Assembly: GCA_021234155.1 (NCBI GenBank)
Contig: JAJEKV010000132.1
Coordinates: 126,001-190,000 of the forward strand
DNA length: 64,000 nucleotides
Source: Isoetes taiwanensis
Lineage: Eukaryota > Streptophyta > Lycopodiopsida > Isoetales > Isoetaceae
Reading direction: 5' to 3'
Shown here: positions 12,924 through 24,010 of the stretch, piece by piece
Layout of the letters: each line of letters begins with the position of its first letter
Position numbering within the stretch: position 1 is the stretch's first letter
Position numbers and translations under genes: made by a program
The notes under the pieces: model-generated
Seen by the model: only the letters and a program-made list of their open reading frames with translations
Told to the model about the DNA's origin: nothing
Database searches by the model: none

Positions 12924-13016
12924 ACTAGTAAACGTGCACCCGGTGTTGCCATTGTACTAGTAGACGTGTGCCCGGCGTTGCCATTATATACTAGTAAACG
13001 TATACCCGGCGTTGCG
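12924..13016 (+). repeat. Three-copy array of CTAGTAAACGT..CCCGGCGTTGCC
   Basis: Three 27-28 bp units at 12924, 12956 and 12989 (about 33-bp spacing) read ACTAGT(A)(A/G)ACGT, then CCCGG(C/T)GTTGC. The CCCGGCGTTGCC core matches half of the hairpin at 481-497. These may be clustered ends of Helitron-like elements, but complete hairpins are absent here. Confidence 0.7.
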
Positions 13017-15573
13017 AATGGAAAAGATTGTACCGGTGTCATTCAAGATTGTATATAAAGCTGTGCAAAAACACATCAGTTAGACTCGAATAAGTCTAAA
13101 TTTTGCTAAATATGTCATAATACCGAAGATGTGTTCACTAAAATGTATTAAGCAAACTGCTTATACCTGCTTATCCCTGGTGCCACAACAATGCTTCTAT
13201 TGATGATTCCCACCTAAAATAAGCCTCAGTACCAGGATCATAGAGTAAAACTGCAAGAAGGTCTAATAATACCCACAACTATATCTTTGGGACCACAAAT
13301 CCTGAAATTATTACTTGTCCAGCTTGATATGAAAGCCTCACGAGCTGCAAAACTAAAGACATGCACTACATGACATCAAAACCATCAAATTAAATATATA
13401 ACCAGATAAAATTCAATGAAAATATCATCCTCTAAGGCTGAGTACAGTGTGACTCCAATACATACCAAACAACAAACCTAATGATTGCGATTAAAGCATC
13501 TGTATTAGAGCTACTCGAAGCCAGTACATGAATGGGTGACATAAAAACACTTCTTTGGACCATATACTTGACGTGGCAATCAAGGCACTGTCTGTAAGTA
13601 AAAGACAATATACTTCAAAACATTGTATTAGAGCTGCTAGAGTTCATAGATCAGTGGCAACAACAATACGTTTTTTGCATCTTGCTAGAGAGCAGGTAAT
13701 ACAAAAGAAATGCTACACGACGAACTTATATCTGTATTAGATCTGCTAAACTTCTAGACAACGCCAGGCATAGGCACTTGAACTAAGAAACATGTTCCAA
13801 ATCTTGTCACAAAGAGCCACGCATGAACCAAATAACAATGATACGAGCAACACAAAGAAACTCTTGAACCTAAAGCAACGCGATCATAGAGACAAGAAGC
13901 ATAGAAGAAGCTAAAATCAAATGCAAATAAGGAAAAACTTGCCATATCCAAAAGTCGCTTGAAAGGCTCGATCATCAAAAACAAGCATGGGATCTTGGAA
14001 ATTAGAACCTCAAAGATTATGCAATTTAACAGCAAAAAACAAATGGAGATCTGGGAAACTAGAACTTCAAAGATAATGCAATTTTACCGCGTTCGAACAT
14101 GGCAGCATGGCAACTATGTAGCAAAGGAACGTTCCCAAAAAATAAACGTTGATCCTAGTCTACATGACTCCTAGACTCCTAGATGGGAGAAATGTAACTT
14201 CCAATCAGTTGGCACTTTCCACCACACAAAATAAAACAGCTCTACCTAATGACTAATATCCAGAAGTCCTAAAGTTAACTGAAGCTCAAATACAAAACAT
14301 GGTTTTCTCAACAAGAACCACATCAAAGAAAGCAACTAATAAAACACATGCATCTTATGACAATTGCGCACTGTAACATATTGGGATCTACCAAGCAAAA
14401 CTCCAAGAAAGGGATACAGACCAACCAGCACTTGGAAATAAAAAGGGCAAGAGGAAACGAGTTCAGTGCAAAGGAATGACATCAAAGATCTCTAAGCAGA
14501 TACTCAAACATGCTAGAGGAATAATTAGCGAGCTCAAATACTAGAAAAGCAAGCCTGTATACGGAAAAGGACCACGGCATAACACAAAAAATACAACCGC
14601 AGAAATTTTTTCTCTAGAAGGATATTATAGCTAGGGAAGATCACCAACAGACCTGAAGAAGCGATTGAAATTTTTGCTTTGGATTGGAATTTGACCAGGA
14701 AAAATACTTTACTATAGCAGATCACAGATAGGCCTGAGAAGCAATTTTAAATTTTGCTCTGAAATGGAGATACGCCACCATATTCTAAAGCATATCACAA
14801 ATAGACCTAAAGAAGCAGCATGAACCCATCCCAAAAAACAACTGCTGCTCGCTATGGAACAAGAACTAAGTAGAACAATGAAGTAAAACTTGTGGCGTAT
14901 TCCATACTCCGGCCTTCAGATTTATTTGCTTGCTCGCACGAGCTAGATTCTTGAGTTTCCTAAAAGAGATACGGTGTAAAAAATCCAGCCCAAATCTATT
15001 AAGGACGACGACACTGCTGCCTTGCTGCATAAAACCGCATGCCTCTGACTCTAAAATCGTGAGATTCAATATTCTAAAGGCAAAGAGATCGAAAAATGTC
15101 AGAAAGGAGGGCAATCTTGAAGCAAAAATCCAAAAAGGTCATCCATGAAAGAAGCACGGATTGAAACAAACAACTATAGGAGACTCTAATGCGGTAAGGA
15201 AGAAGGCGCCTAAGAAAATTCACGCGCCTAAACAAGCGACCTAAGGAAAATAGGCTCAACAACGGCTGATAACGACAAAGGAGGAGGTAATAGATATAAA
15301 TAATGTAGAGGGAACATGTCAATTAGCCTCAAGAAGCGGATTTATCTGCTTATCTCAAAACGCAGATAGATCGTACATAAACTCCTTGAATGCACTTTAT
15401 GCCCATTTGCTAATTCGCGATTGGCGTGTAGGAGAATAATATTAAGAAGACTTGCCATTGTACCCAATTCACGGCTAATTTAAAGTTTAAACTCTTTGAA
15501 TGCATTAATAGAATTAGCAGGAGTCTATTGTGTAAGAGATTAATATTAAGATAAGAAAGCTAGTTATTGTATG
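13017..15573. other. No recognised gene
   Basis: A-rich noncoding sequence. A short imperfect repeat around 13985-14085 carries AGAACCTCAAAGATTATGCA and a variant. Short frames on both strands lack any recognisable motif. Confidence 0.55.
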
Positions 15574-15596
15574 CAATTCACGCCAGGCGTGAATTG
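15574..15596. repeat. Perfect palindrome with TTCACGCCAGGCGTGAA core
   Basis: The 23 bases are a perfect inverted repeat around a central A at 15585. A shorter copy, ACGCCAGGCGT, lies inside the intron of gene C at 19618-19628. Weaker relatives are seen at 15635 (GCACCTGGCATGAATTC) and 19652 (TTTGGCGTGT). The site is about 280 bp upstream of the first visible exon of gene B. Function unknown. Confidence 0.8.
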
Positions 15597-15878
15597 GACT
15601 AATTTGCAATTTAAACCTTTTGCACACAAACTTAGTTCGCACCTGGCATGAATTCAAAGCTAAGGTTGAGCTCTTTCAAAATTAAGATTGAAAGAGAAGA
15701 ATTCAAAACAGTTTCTCCAAGAGGAAAAAAATAGGCTGCAGCAAAAAAGAACCTTCCAAAAAGGAAATCCCCAGGTAAGGCACTACCACCACCAAGAAAG
15801 AGGTATGTGCAGGATTAGTTAGCTAATTTGTTTAATCATCTCAGCTTTATGATAATTAACCATAGTTTTTCTTTACAG

Positions 15879-17110
15879 AGGACAAGATCACAAGTTGAAA
15901 TTAAGGATAAACCTGCTTCTGAGTCAGAACCAGAACAAGAGGACATTGATTGCGCGCTTGATGACATAGCAAACAAGGTGCAGGAACCCACAAAAGATGC
16001 AGAAGGAGCAGCCTCTGACTCTGGCACAAAGGATGGTGATGACAGAACAAAGTGAGTATCTTGTTTATTCATTACTTGTATAATTTTTGTAATGCTAATG
16101 CTCTCCTTGCCTTGTACAGTTTAGTGGACCGACTGAGAAGGTTAGGGACTGTCCACCTAAGCCTGCACCTGTTGTATTCCAAACCGACGTCGACGAGTTT
16201 TGCTGACATCAAAGATGGTAGAAGTGTATGGGAGGTAGGCTTTTAAATATTTTTTCTATTATTTCATTCTTACACTCATTCAGAGTATGTATTAATATGT
16301 CTTTTGGATTCGTGTGCAAGTACCTTTGCAGCTCTCTTTCATCTGAGCTTAAAAATAAGTTCCTTATGTTCAAACCAGAGAGCTTCCTCAATTTTGTGAG
16401 TGCCCTTAAGAACATGAGTTCTGCAGATGTCTAGAACACCCACATAAAGGAAGGGATGGATGGCATTGTGCTTGCACGATGTCAATATATTTTTTTCCTG
16501 GTTCTGTAAGGGCCAAATTTTGGTTTGGCAATATTTGTGCTTGCTGGTCCACTAAAAAACGCTCTCCCATGTTTAGTGAGTCCAAGCATACATATATTGT
16601 CTCCTGACAAAGGCTACGCAGTGGACGCTAAACTACTCCAAAAGTAAGTATCAGTTTCGGATTCTTTTCAATCATTTGCTTATGCACATGTTGCAACTTC
16701 TTATGCTTTCCTTATTCTCACATTGCAATCTTGCAGGTTTCATAAGCTTGTGATTAATAACATGATGTTGGGATCCAACAGTCTAAGCCATGGCAGGAAG
16801 AATTTTGATGCCCCTGTCCACCATCCCAAAGTGCCTGAAACCAGTAACAACACTCCTTGCACATACGTTGTGGCTTACATGCACGCATTCATCGTTGTCG
16901 TGGTTGCTGCACAGCCAAGTTCCATTTTTGTAAGTAGAACAAAGTATTTTCTTGTGCATTCTTTGCTGATACAGTTTTCTAATACTTGTGAACCATGCAG
17001 ATGACATTCAACTGGTTCACTGATGCCTATGCCAAGTCACGGAGAAATCATCTAATAGAGGTTCTAATTGTCGAAGGCAAGATGAATTTACAAAGTGTTG
17101 TTCCTACCAT
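15879..17110 (+). pseudogene. Gene B 5' exons, unrecognised domain
   Basis: Several exons join in phase. The first, 15879-16051, is acidic (SESEPEQEDIDCALDD) and ends at a GTGAGT donor. Next is 16120-16234, which follows CTTGTACAG, contains SFADIKDGRSVWE, and ends at GTAGGC. A further exon begins near 16321 (SSELKNKFLMFKPESF), with an in-frame TAG near 16432 followed by more protein-like sequence. Then come a piece ending in AKLLQK at a GTAAGT donor, an exon from about 16738 to 16929, and one starting at 17001 after CATGCAG (FNWFTDAYAKSRRNHL). Splice phases agree but there is at least one stop and one frameshift, so the locus looks recently decayed. I cannot name the domain; by position it matches the non-FCP1 half of gene A. 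Confidence 0.55.
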
Positions 17111-17307
17111 GGGTAGATAGTCTCTTGGCCATATGAATTACAGTTTATTATGAGCCATGCTCATTTTTCTTTGTATTCAACAATTAACGAAAATATGACT
17201 TTCTTATGTCACTTGTACCTGTGCAAACATTAACTGTGTAATAACATGCATTTCACTGTAATTATATTTCTTTCACTGTACTCTCAAGTGTTTTGTTGCC
17301 GACACAG

Positions 17308-18080
17308 GTGAATCATCTGAGTCAATCAGGAAGCTCATTGTATTTGACTTGAATTCTGTGTTGGGCAAGAGCGTGCACAAGAGTGAAGCTGTTAACTCAA
17401 GATATCAGAAGATTCAAAAAGATGAGATGAAATTTGATTTAGGAAACAGGATATTTTACTGTAGGCCAGGGCTAGCATCAATGTTAGCATTTGTTAGAGA
17501 GCATTTTGATGTTGCTATTTGGTCATCACTCACATCAAAGAATCTGCAGCCAGTTGTGGACCATATCTGCAATGTCTTTGACATAAAACTGAAGTTTATT
17601 TACAGTCAGGAGCATTGTTGGTCTCTTCCACACAAACATCCCACTGAACCAGACAAAGGATTGTTTGTGGAACCATTAGCTGTAGTAATGGAAAGAGTAT
17701 CCTGAGTACTATGGCAATACAGTCTTAATCGATGATGAAAGATACAAGGCAACTCTGAATCCTGCAAGAAGCTTCATATATGTCCTTTCTCTTGGACACC
17801 AGTTCTACAGGGCGACAGGTTGCTTGTCATGGAACTCATTCCCTGGATTAGTGGTTTAAAAGTTGCTGCAGATGCTACAAGTTACGTGAAAGAGCACCCA
17901 ATGAGTAATGCAGTTGATGGAATATCGGAGCAGGTTGAAGGCATTTTGCTGGCTAACTATGGCAATAACTTGGTTGCTCTACTTTCTAAGTTCAGTCAGT
18001 ACGTGGAGCAAGGAATGGAGAAATTGCCAAACTGTTATTGGCCACTCGAATGGTCTATTGTTGGTACAGACTTTAACTGA
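17308..18080 (+). pseudogene. Gene B FCP1/HAD-like domain, frameshifted
   Basis: The exon starts after a GACACAG acceptor. RKLIVFDLNSVLG is the FCP1-type catalytic loop with Asn replacing the second Asp. VAIWSSLTSKNL follows, then a frameshift near 17695-17700, after which the other frame reads YGNTVLIDDERYKATLNP (motif III). A second shift leads into SGLKVAADATSYVKEHP and a stop at 18078-18080. The C-terminal pattern SGL-V...V..HP is shared with gene C (SGLAVSKPVSDVIKMHP), supporting paralogy. Two small frame changes in otherwise well-kept sequence suggest a young pseudogene or sequencing indels. Confidence 0.75.
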
Positions 18081-18240
18081 TGTACACATTTTCCAGATGT
18101 AGATATATGACAGTTTTTTTGTCATTCAAAGTGCACATGCATATGAGTATTCTGTTTTGGTACAAGTTTTTCTCTTCTTTCATATTTGGTATAAGTTTCA
18201 GTGTCTACACATATTTAAATGATCTTAATTTGCTTTGTAG

Positions 18241-18650
18241 ATGAAGGGACTAATGTGCAAAAGACTATTAAATTGTTAAGGGAAAGAATTCTGTTGCGCC
18301 CGGATGCTCAAACCACCATGGAAAGCTGCAAGTACGTTGGGTTGGACACTAGTCCTCGCTGCCATACCGCTCTTCCTAGAATTTGGGAAAAGGTTGACAA
18401 TGTAAAAGATAAGGGAGACCGGGATCAAATGAAAATTTTGTTGGCAGCAAATCATTTGGTGCATAACCCTTGGGGGCAACCAATTGTAGTGGATGAGGAA
18501 TGAACAGGATGGGTTAGGTTGCCAATGGCACGTGCAATTGCTGCTTTGGAGAGCATTTCTACAGCCAACTGGAAGAAAGGAAGGCATGATGCAATAGTCA
18601 TTAGATCCAAGCCTCCTGAGGACATTTTGAAAGTACACCATGAACCATGA
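18241..18650 (+). pseudogene. Gene B last exon, interrupted by TGA
   Basis: The exon follows a TTTGTAG acceptor ending at 18240. It reads DEGTNVQKTIKLLRERILL and later DQMKILLAANHLVHN to a TGA at 18501-18503. The same frame continues with protein-like sequence (WVRLPMARAIAALESIS, RHDAIVIRSKPPEDIL) to TGA at 18648-18650. An in-frame TGA in a continuous domain points to one nonsense change. The domain is not recognised. A poly-T/ATG-poor AT-rich tail follows. Confidence 0.5.
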
Positions 18651-18888
18651 ACCCGTGGTATAAATATGTTGTATTTATTTGTACAATATGAATATATAGA
18701 CCATTTTTCCATGAAAATCTGTTCATGTCTTATCTTCAGATTGATAAAATGATATTAAATGCTTATACAATAAATTTTATTCAATTCTGTTCAAATTGGG
18801 ATATACAAGTTATTTCAAAAATGTACTCTGATGTACAACAGATGTACATTGATGTATGTAAATGTATGTTCACATCTCCAGATCTGAG

Positions 18889-19404
18889 TTAGTCCATGAC
18901 ATCTACAATTGTTGAAAGTTGTGATAGCAATGACTCGTGAACTTCATCGGGCAAATGAAATGCTGTGATTGCCCCCTTCAGCCTGTGAGTTACTTTGTTG
19001 AATGTAATTCTAACCCCAATGACGGATTCAACAGGTACCAAAACATTCTTACTAGGAAGTAGTTTATACTTGTTGTGGCAGCCTAGAATTAGTTCATAAT
19101 ACTGCCCTTCAATGACACTAGTACCAATAGCGTACTCATTTCCATAGTCATCAACCGAATCTTCTTCCAATGCATGTTTTTCCTTTGTACATACTAGAAC
19201 ATAGTATAGAACACCTTCTACATTGTCTGGTGCTGCAAATGATACAAAAACATCAGAAACTCCTACAGTGTCATCTAAACCAGGCTCGTCTTCTGTATAC
19301 AACACATCCACATCATTTTCAGCTTCCCCACGAGGGGCAACATGATCTGTGGGCTCCAAACTTTTCAGGGACCATTCGCCACAATGTTGTATGTTCTCAT
19401 ACGA
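18889..19404 (-). CDS. Unrecognised minus-strand exon with tyrosine/acidic domain
   Basis: Reading leftwards, the frame opens after a TAG (19405-19407) and ends in a TAG stop at 18889-18891, giving about 171 codons. It contains APRGEAENDVDVLY, an acidic EDEPGLDD segment, YYVLVCTKEKHALEED, EGQYYELILG and YKLLPSKNVLVPVESV. It is intact and varied in composition, which random antisense sequence seldom is. There is no ATG near the start, so it is probably a last exon. The repeated Tyr-Tyr and beta-rich pattern suggests a reader- or adaptor-like fold, but I do not recognise the family. It lies convergently between genes B and C. Confidence 0.5.
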   Translation of the reverse strand, partial: SYENIQHCGEWSLKSLEPTDHVAPRGEAENDVDVLYTEDEPGLDDTVGVSDVFVSFAAPDNVEGVLYYVLVCTKEKHALEEDSVDDYGNEYAIGTSVIEGQYYELILGCHNKYKLLPSKNVLVPVESVIGVRITFNKVTHRLKGAITAFHLPDEVHESLLSQLSTIVDVMD

Positions 19405-19431
19405 CTACGGTAGTTTCTGATACAAGCCAGG

Positions 19432-20411
19432 ATGATCATAAGCTCAGATTCAACCACTGAGATTATGAATCAAAACCCTGAGATAGTTTTCATAGAAGAG
19501 AACGTATCCGAACTAAACCATGGAGTTGATGCTTCTGGCAGTAAGCATCCGGGGAGTGAAGTAGACGCTACAACTGCTGGGGATGACCACAAAGGCTCTG
19601 ATGATGAAATGTAATTTACGCCAGGCGTGATATATAAAATACTTATGACGGACAAAATGCGTTTGGCGTGTATTGCAGAGATTTTTTTAATGGCTAACTC
19701 TTTGTTTTCCATGGTTCAGAGCTCCACCTGCTTGTGACAAAATCATTGTCTTCGATCTGAATGGTGTCCTCTGTAAAACGTTTCCTAAGAAGATTACTAA
19801 CAGGGATGACTTCGAACAAGTCCCTCTAGAATCGAATACTAAGAATACTAAGTGGATCTATCCTCGCCTACACTTAGAAGATGAATACTAAGTGGATCTA
19901 TCCTCGCCTACACTTAGAAGATATGATGAATGAGGCGTTCAGATTGTTTCGAGTTGCCATCTGGTCCTCAATGGAGCGCAGAAATATTGAAGAATTTCTT
20001 CGGGTGTTACCGGGAATAAATAGAGACTTTGTGACGATTTGGGACCAAACTAAGTGTATAAAGTTTCACATCCAAGAGATCCGGATGGCAAAGCAGTCTT
20101 TGTTAAACATCTTGGTACTCTGATGGATCAGCTTGGCATTCAAAAGAAAGAGGACATCATAATAGTAGACGATGATGCTCTTAAGTGCTTTTATAATCAA
20201 GGTCAGGCTCTAAATCCACCAAGTTATACTCCACTAGATTACTCAACAGATGAGTTTCTAGTACTATTCATTTATGTCCATCATGAGTGGGTTAGCTGTT
20301 AGTAAACCAGTATCAGATGTTATCAAAATGCATCCAGAATTAAATCGGACTAAGGAGATGGATCCCTATCTTGAGAGTTATTTGACAAAGAAAGGACTAG
20401 TCCCTCTATGA
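19432..20411 (+). pseudogene. Gene C FCP1/HAD-like gene with 40-bp duplication
   Basis: Exon 1 (ATG at 19432, donor at 19611) is acidic. Exon 2 starts at 19720 after GGTTCAG and joins in phase to give DKIIVFDLNGVLCK, the FCP1 catalytic loop with Asn for the second Asp. A perfect 40-bp tandem duplication (19843-19882 and 19883-19922) then shifts the frame. VAIWSSMERRNIEE and, after a second shift near 20065, DPDGKAVFVKHLGTL and EDIIIVDDDALKC follow. A third shift near 20280 leads into SGLAVSKPVSDVIKMHP and a TGA at 20409-20411. Motif order and the C-terminal pattern match gene B. The 109-nt intron holds the ACGCCAGGCGT palindrome. It is non-functional as read. Confidence 0.8.
19843..19922 (+). 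repeat. Perfect 40-bp tandem duplication in gene C
   Basis: The unit GAATACTAAGTGGATCTATC... (40 bases) occurs twice without a mismatch. Since 40 is not a multiple of three, it changes the reading frame inside the FCP1-like domain. Confidence 0.95.
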
Positions 20412-21582
20412 TGTAATCTTCATATCAAGTGAATACAATGTAAAAACTGTTCTGTGTATATTGATGCGTTGTTATCTACAAATGCTAATCAAAGAACACA
20501 TTCTTCTCACTAAAACAAGAAAATGTTAAACCACACATTACGATAATATAAAAATTTGCAACCTTGCAAAACAGCATGTCACACACCACAACACTATATT
20601 GAAAAAAGGGTATGCAAAAGTGTCGTGCTTTTGGAACAGACATAAATCCAATTTAAATGAATGATGGTTCTATCTGCTTTGTATAATGAAACCATAGATG
20701 CCAAGGACATCTTGTAATAACAGACTATACCACCATTGCCCCGCTTGTTTGTGCACTTATTGAACAAATGAATACTTTTCATATCCTAATGCTCCTATGA
20801 TTCCAAAATGAAATTGATGTTCATATACCTGGATATGGAGTTCAAGTTGTTTCCCTCCTGCGATAAAAAGCCCCAGAGCAGTTGTAGTGTCATTAGCAGC
20901 ATCTCGAGGGGCAGTAGTAGTTGCACTGGTATCAGCAACACCCTGAGGTATTATAGCAGTGGCAGTTGCACTGATACCAGTGGCAATACCTCGTGGAGCT
21001 GCTGATGCAAGTGCAACTGTCGTTGCAGCTGCAATCACTGTCGTTGCTACTGCAATCATTATTGCAGCAGCAATATCAATAGCTCCATGAGGTATTCTAG
21101 AGGCAGTTGTTAGCGCATTGAATGAAAAGGTGTAGCCCGAGCACTTGTTTTAGTAACAGATGTTGTAATTATATCGTTCTACGGAGCATCTATGACAGTT
21201 TGGTTGGAGTGAACAAACAATTTGGTCCTTGCCATGTATGAGTGCAGCAGGAATTACCAGTTTGGTGCATGTTTGTCACATGCGCAAACTTTCGTCGACT
21301 AATTATTGTTATAGAGTTAAGGTCATAGTTGACATACAAAGAGGTACCTTTCAACTTCACTGCCGAACGAAGTATGACATCTCTCACAACTGCATCTGCC
21401 ACTAGTTTCACCATACTTGGTTGGTTACGGCGATGAAGGTCAAGGCGAGATGCCCTGACCTATGTCTTTGTTCTTGTTGCTCCTTGAGTGATTGCCTCAA
21501 TAGGCAAATGCATTGGCGAGCCAGGTTGTTGAATTGATGCTTGGCTAGTTGCTCTTGTGGTCTTAGTGTTGTTCTACCTGAT
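20412..21582. other. No firm gene; Ala/Thr-rich minus-strand frame
   Basis: Most of this stretch is noncoding. On the minus strand an open frame from about 21150 to 20757 is extremely rich in Ala, Thr, Val and Ile because the DNA is a degenerate GCAGTTGCA-like simple repeat (about 20870-21060). It may be a low-complexity repeat rather than a gene. Confidence 0.45.
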
Positions 21583-22030
21583 TGTGACAAACCCATGGGA
21601 GACCGCTCGAGTGGATCTTAGTGTCACGTTCCCGAGACACCGGCATAAATGGGTAGAAGCGACTACTCATAAACGTTTAGACAGTTTTGCCTAGTTGGCT
21701 AAGGGCATGCTGGTTAGGTGCGTTGCATTTGGTATCAGAGCAGGGCTCAAGTTCGAGTCTCCATGGGGGCAAATATGACCTGGAATACTGTTGGACGGTA
21801 GGTCATGACTTGGTCTTGGACACCATGGGATGGTGTGGTCTATGGTTTGTGATGCTCGAGGACGAGCATAGTCTAGTGGAGAGATTGTAACAGACAAATG
21901 GGAGACCGTTCAAGTGGAAATTAGTGTCACATTCCCGAGACACCAGCATAAATGGGTAGAAGCGACTACTCATAAATGTTTAGACAGTTTTACCCAATTG
22001 CCTAAGGGCATGTCGGTTAGGAACGTTACA
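21583..22030 (+). mobile_element. Miniature LTR retrotransposon (TRIM-like), 448 bp
   Basis: Two 145-bp direct repeats (21583-21727 and 21886-22030) begin TGT(G/A)ACA and end GTT(G/A)CA, with about 90% identity. Two bases after the left repeat is TGGTATCAGAGC (21730-21741), the classic plant primer-binding site for initiator tRNA-Met. Just before the right repeat is a purine-rich GTGGAGAGAT tract, preceded by CTCGAGGACGAGCATAGTCT, as in Ty3/gypsy elements. The internal part is only 158 bp and has no gene. It is therefore a TRIM or a small internal-deletion derivative of a gypsy element. No clear 5-bp target duplication was found. Confidence 0.85.
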
Positions 22031-23670
22031 TTTGCGTGAAACGGCTGCCTAGAAGGCTATTGTCTATTTGAGCTAGAACCTGGTTGGTCTTTGCCTTTGC
22101 ATGCTAGCATCGTGCTGGGCGTGCCAGACGTGTCCGAGGTAGTTCAACATGGGCATTGGCTGCAATGACAATGCTTGCCTTCAACATTTGATGCTGAGAT
22201 CTTAGCTCTTGGTGCTTCATTGTCTGATTCTGCAATTCCCCCACGCAATGATGCAACTTTTTATAGGCTTTGGCATGTAGCCCCTTACCTTGCGAAGTGA
22301 GGGGGACTAGGATACTTAACATCCATTATAGACCAATTAGTCTACCAAACATGAACACAATACCCCTATGAAAAGATGCTTTGATTGATAATAGACTCTT
22401 ACTTCCAAGCTAATTATGCTTAGATATACATGTAGTCAATATTTAATTAAAGCTTTGATTATGCCTCCTCATTTAAGCTTGAAAAGGAGATCCATTCATA
22501 TATTGTACGCGTGACATTGCTCATGAATGTTCTACACATGAAAACGTAAAGCCAAGCCCACTTATTATTCTCATGAATGAGTAAATTGGGCCCAAGCATT
22601 TCCATATTGTGGTTTATGATATGACGAGAAGCCATGTTACGAAAGAAAAATTGGTCATTAGTTCTTGATATGGTGCTTATTCACTACTTTTGGCCACAAT
22701 GAGCATGGCATGCTTAGTAATACCTAATCATCAATCTTCAAAGTGCACACCCTTTGTCTAAAGTTCTAAACACGCTTAACATGATGATAAATATGTTAAA
22801 AGGAATCTGCTTGTAAAGGTCTGGATAATGGGCATGGCATCCTTATTTTCTATAGGTTTCTTGCCTGCCTTTATGGTCAATGTTATAATGTATGAGGTCC
22901 AAAGAATCAACTTTATTGGCCATCCTTATCATATTGCTTGAGTCTAAATGCTTGATATCATGAATTTATGAAAAGAAAAATGTTCCCATCTTGTTTGGTG
23001 GCCTCAAATCCAAAACTCCAACAACAAAAAGGCGCCTTTTTAGTCAATGAAAGCGAAACAAGAAGCAGGAAAGAAAGAGGTGTCTCTATATCCACTAAAG
23101 CTTATGCTATGGGAACACTAAATGCGCTAAAGGAAGGCCTTTTCTTGTTTCATCCTTGTCATTAAAAATATCCCCTGAGGAATTCAACCCAGAAAACAAG
23201 CTCCACCAACAACATGCATGCACTTCTAGAGACCAGGCCCACACTCTTTCCACCTTAAATGGAAAGGAGAGACATAACAACTCCAATGAACATTCAACTA
23301 GGGCAGGGAAGGGAACGAAAGAGCCACTTTAGTGATTCAAGGACTAACAGATCCTCAGGACCACGTGGGTCCAGAGGCAGGGAAAGACGACGAGATCATT
23401 CGAAGCCACCGCCCGAACGAGTCCTTTCTCTATCCCACCTCTGGGAGAGCCACACTAGGATGATCAGCTGGGACACGTAAGGAGAAGACGACAAGGGGTA
23501 AGAGCAACTCACGTGGAATGGTGGAGGAGAAGAGGCGAGGGAAATGAAGATGAAAATGAAGATGAAGCTGAAGATGCTTCTTGAGGCACGAGGTTCTGAA
23601 CAAAAGATGAACAAATGCAAAGGTCTATAGTGCTCTCAGTATATTGTGGGGGGTCCAATGGTTGCTAGAA
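22031..23670. other. No recognised gene
   Basis: AT-rich sequence to about 22950, then purine-rich sequence with short frames. A palindromic GGACCACGTGGGTCC-like site with a CACGTG core lies at 23362-23367. No gene is supported. Confidence 0.5.
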
Positions 23671-24010
23671 GGCAAGGGGAGGGAATGTTGATACTTTAGA
23701 AGAGACTAAAAGGCAGGCCTTGGATTTGTATGATACAGAATATATGTAGACCGTATTACGTTCAAAGAATAGGCTTTGTATCAATCAGTATGATACATCG
23801 AGAATATATATAGAATATAGAATATACATGTAGACCGTCTTACCTTAAGAGTACGCCTATTTTAGGTATACGGGAGTCCACGTGGAGATGCATTGACGTG
23901 GCAAGGCGAGGGAATGTCGAGACATTAGAAGAAGGCCTTGGATTTGTGTGATACATACAATTTGCGTATTCTACGTATACAAGAGTCCACGTGGCGTATG
24001 CGTTGACGTG
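23671..24010 (+). promoter_or_regulatory. Duplicated upstream segments with G-boxes, 5' of SMXL
   Basis: The block GAGGGAATGT.GA.A..TTAGAAGA...GGCCTTGGATTTGT occurs at about 23675 and again at about 23907. A second block, AGTCCACGTGG followed by ATGC(A/G)TTGACGTGGCA, occurs at 23875 and 23985, giving two G-box cores (CACGTG at 23879-23884 and 23988-23993) and two GACGTGGC motifs. G-boxes bind bZIP and bHLH factors (established). That they regulate SMXL, about 480-600 bp downstream, is inference. Confidence 0.5.
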
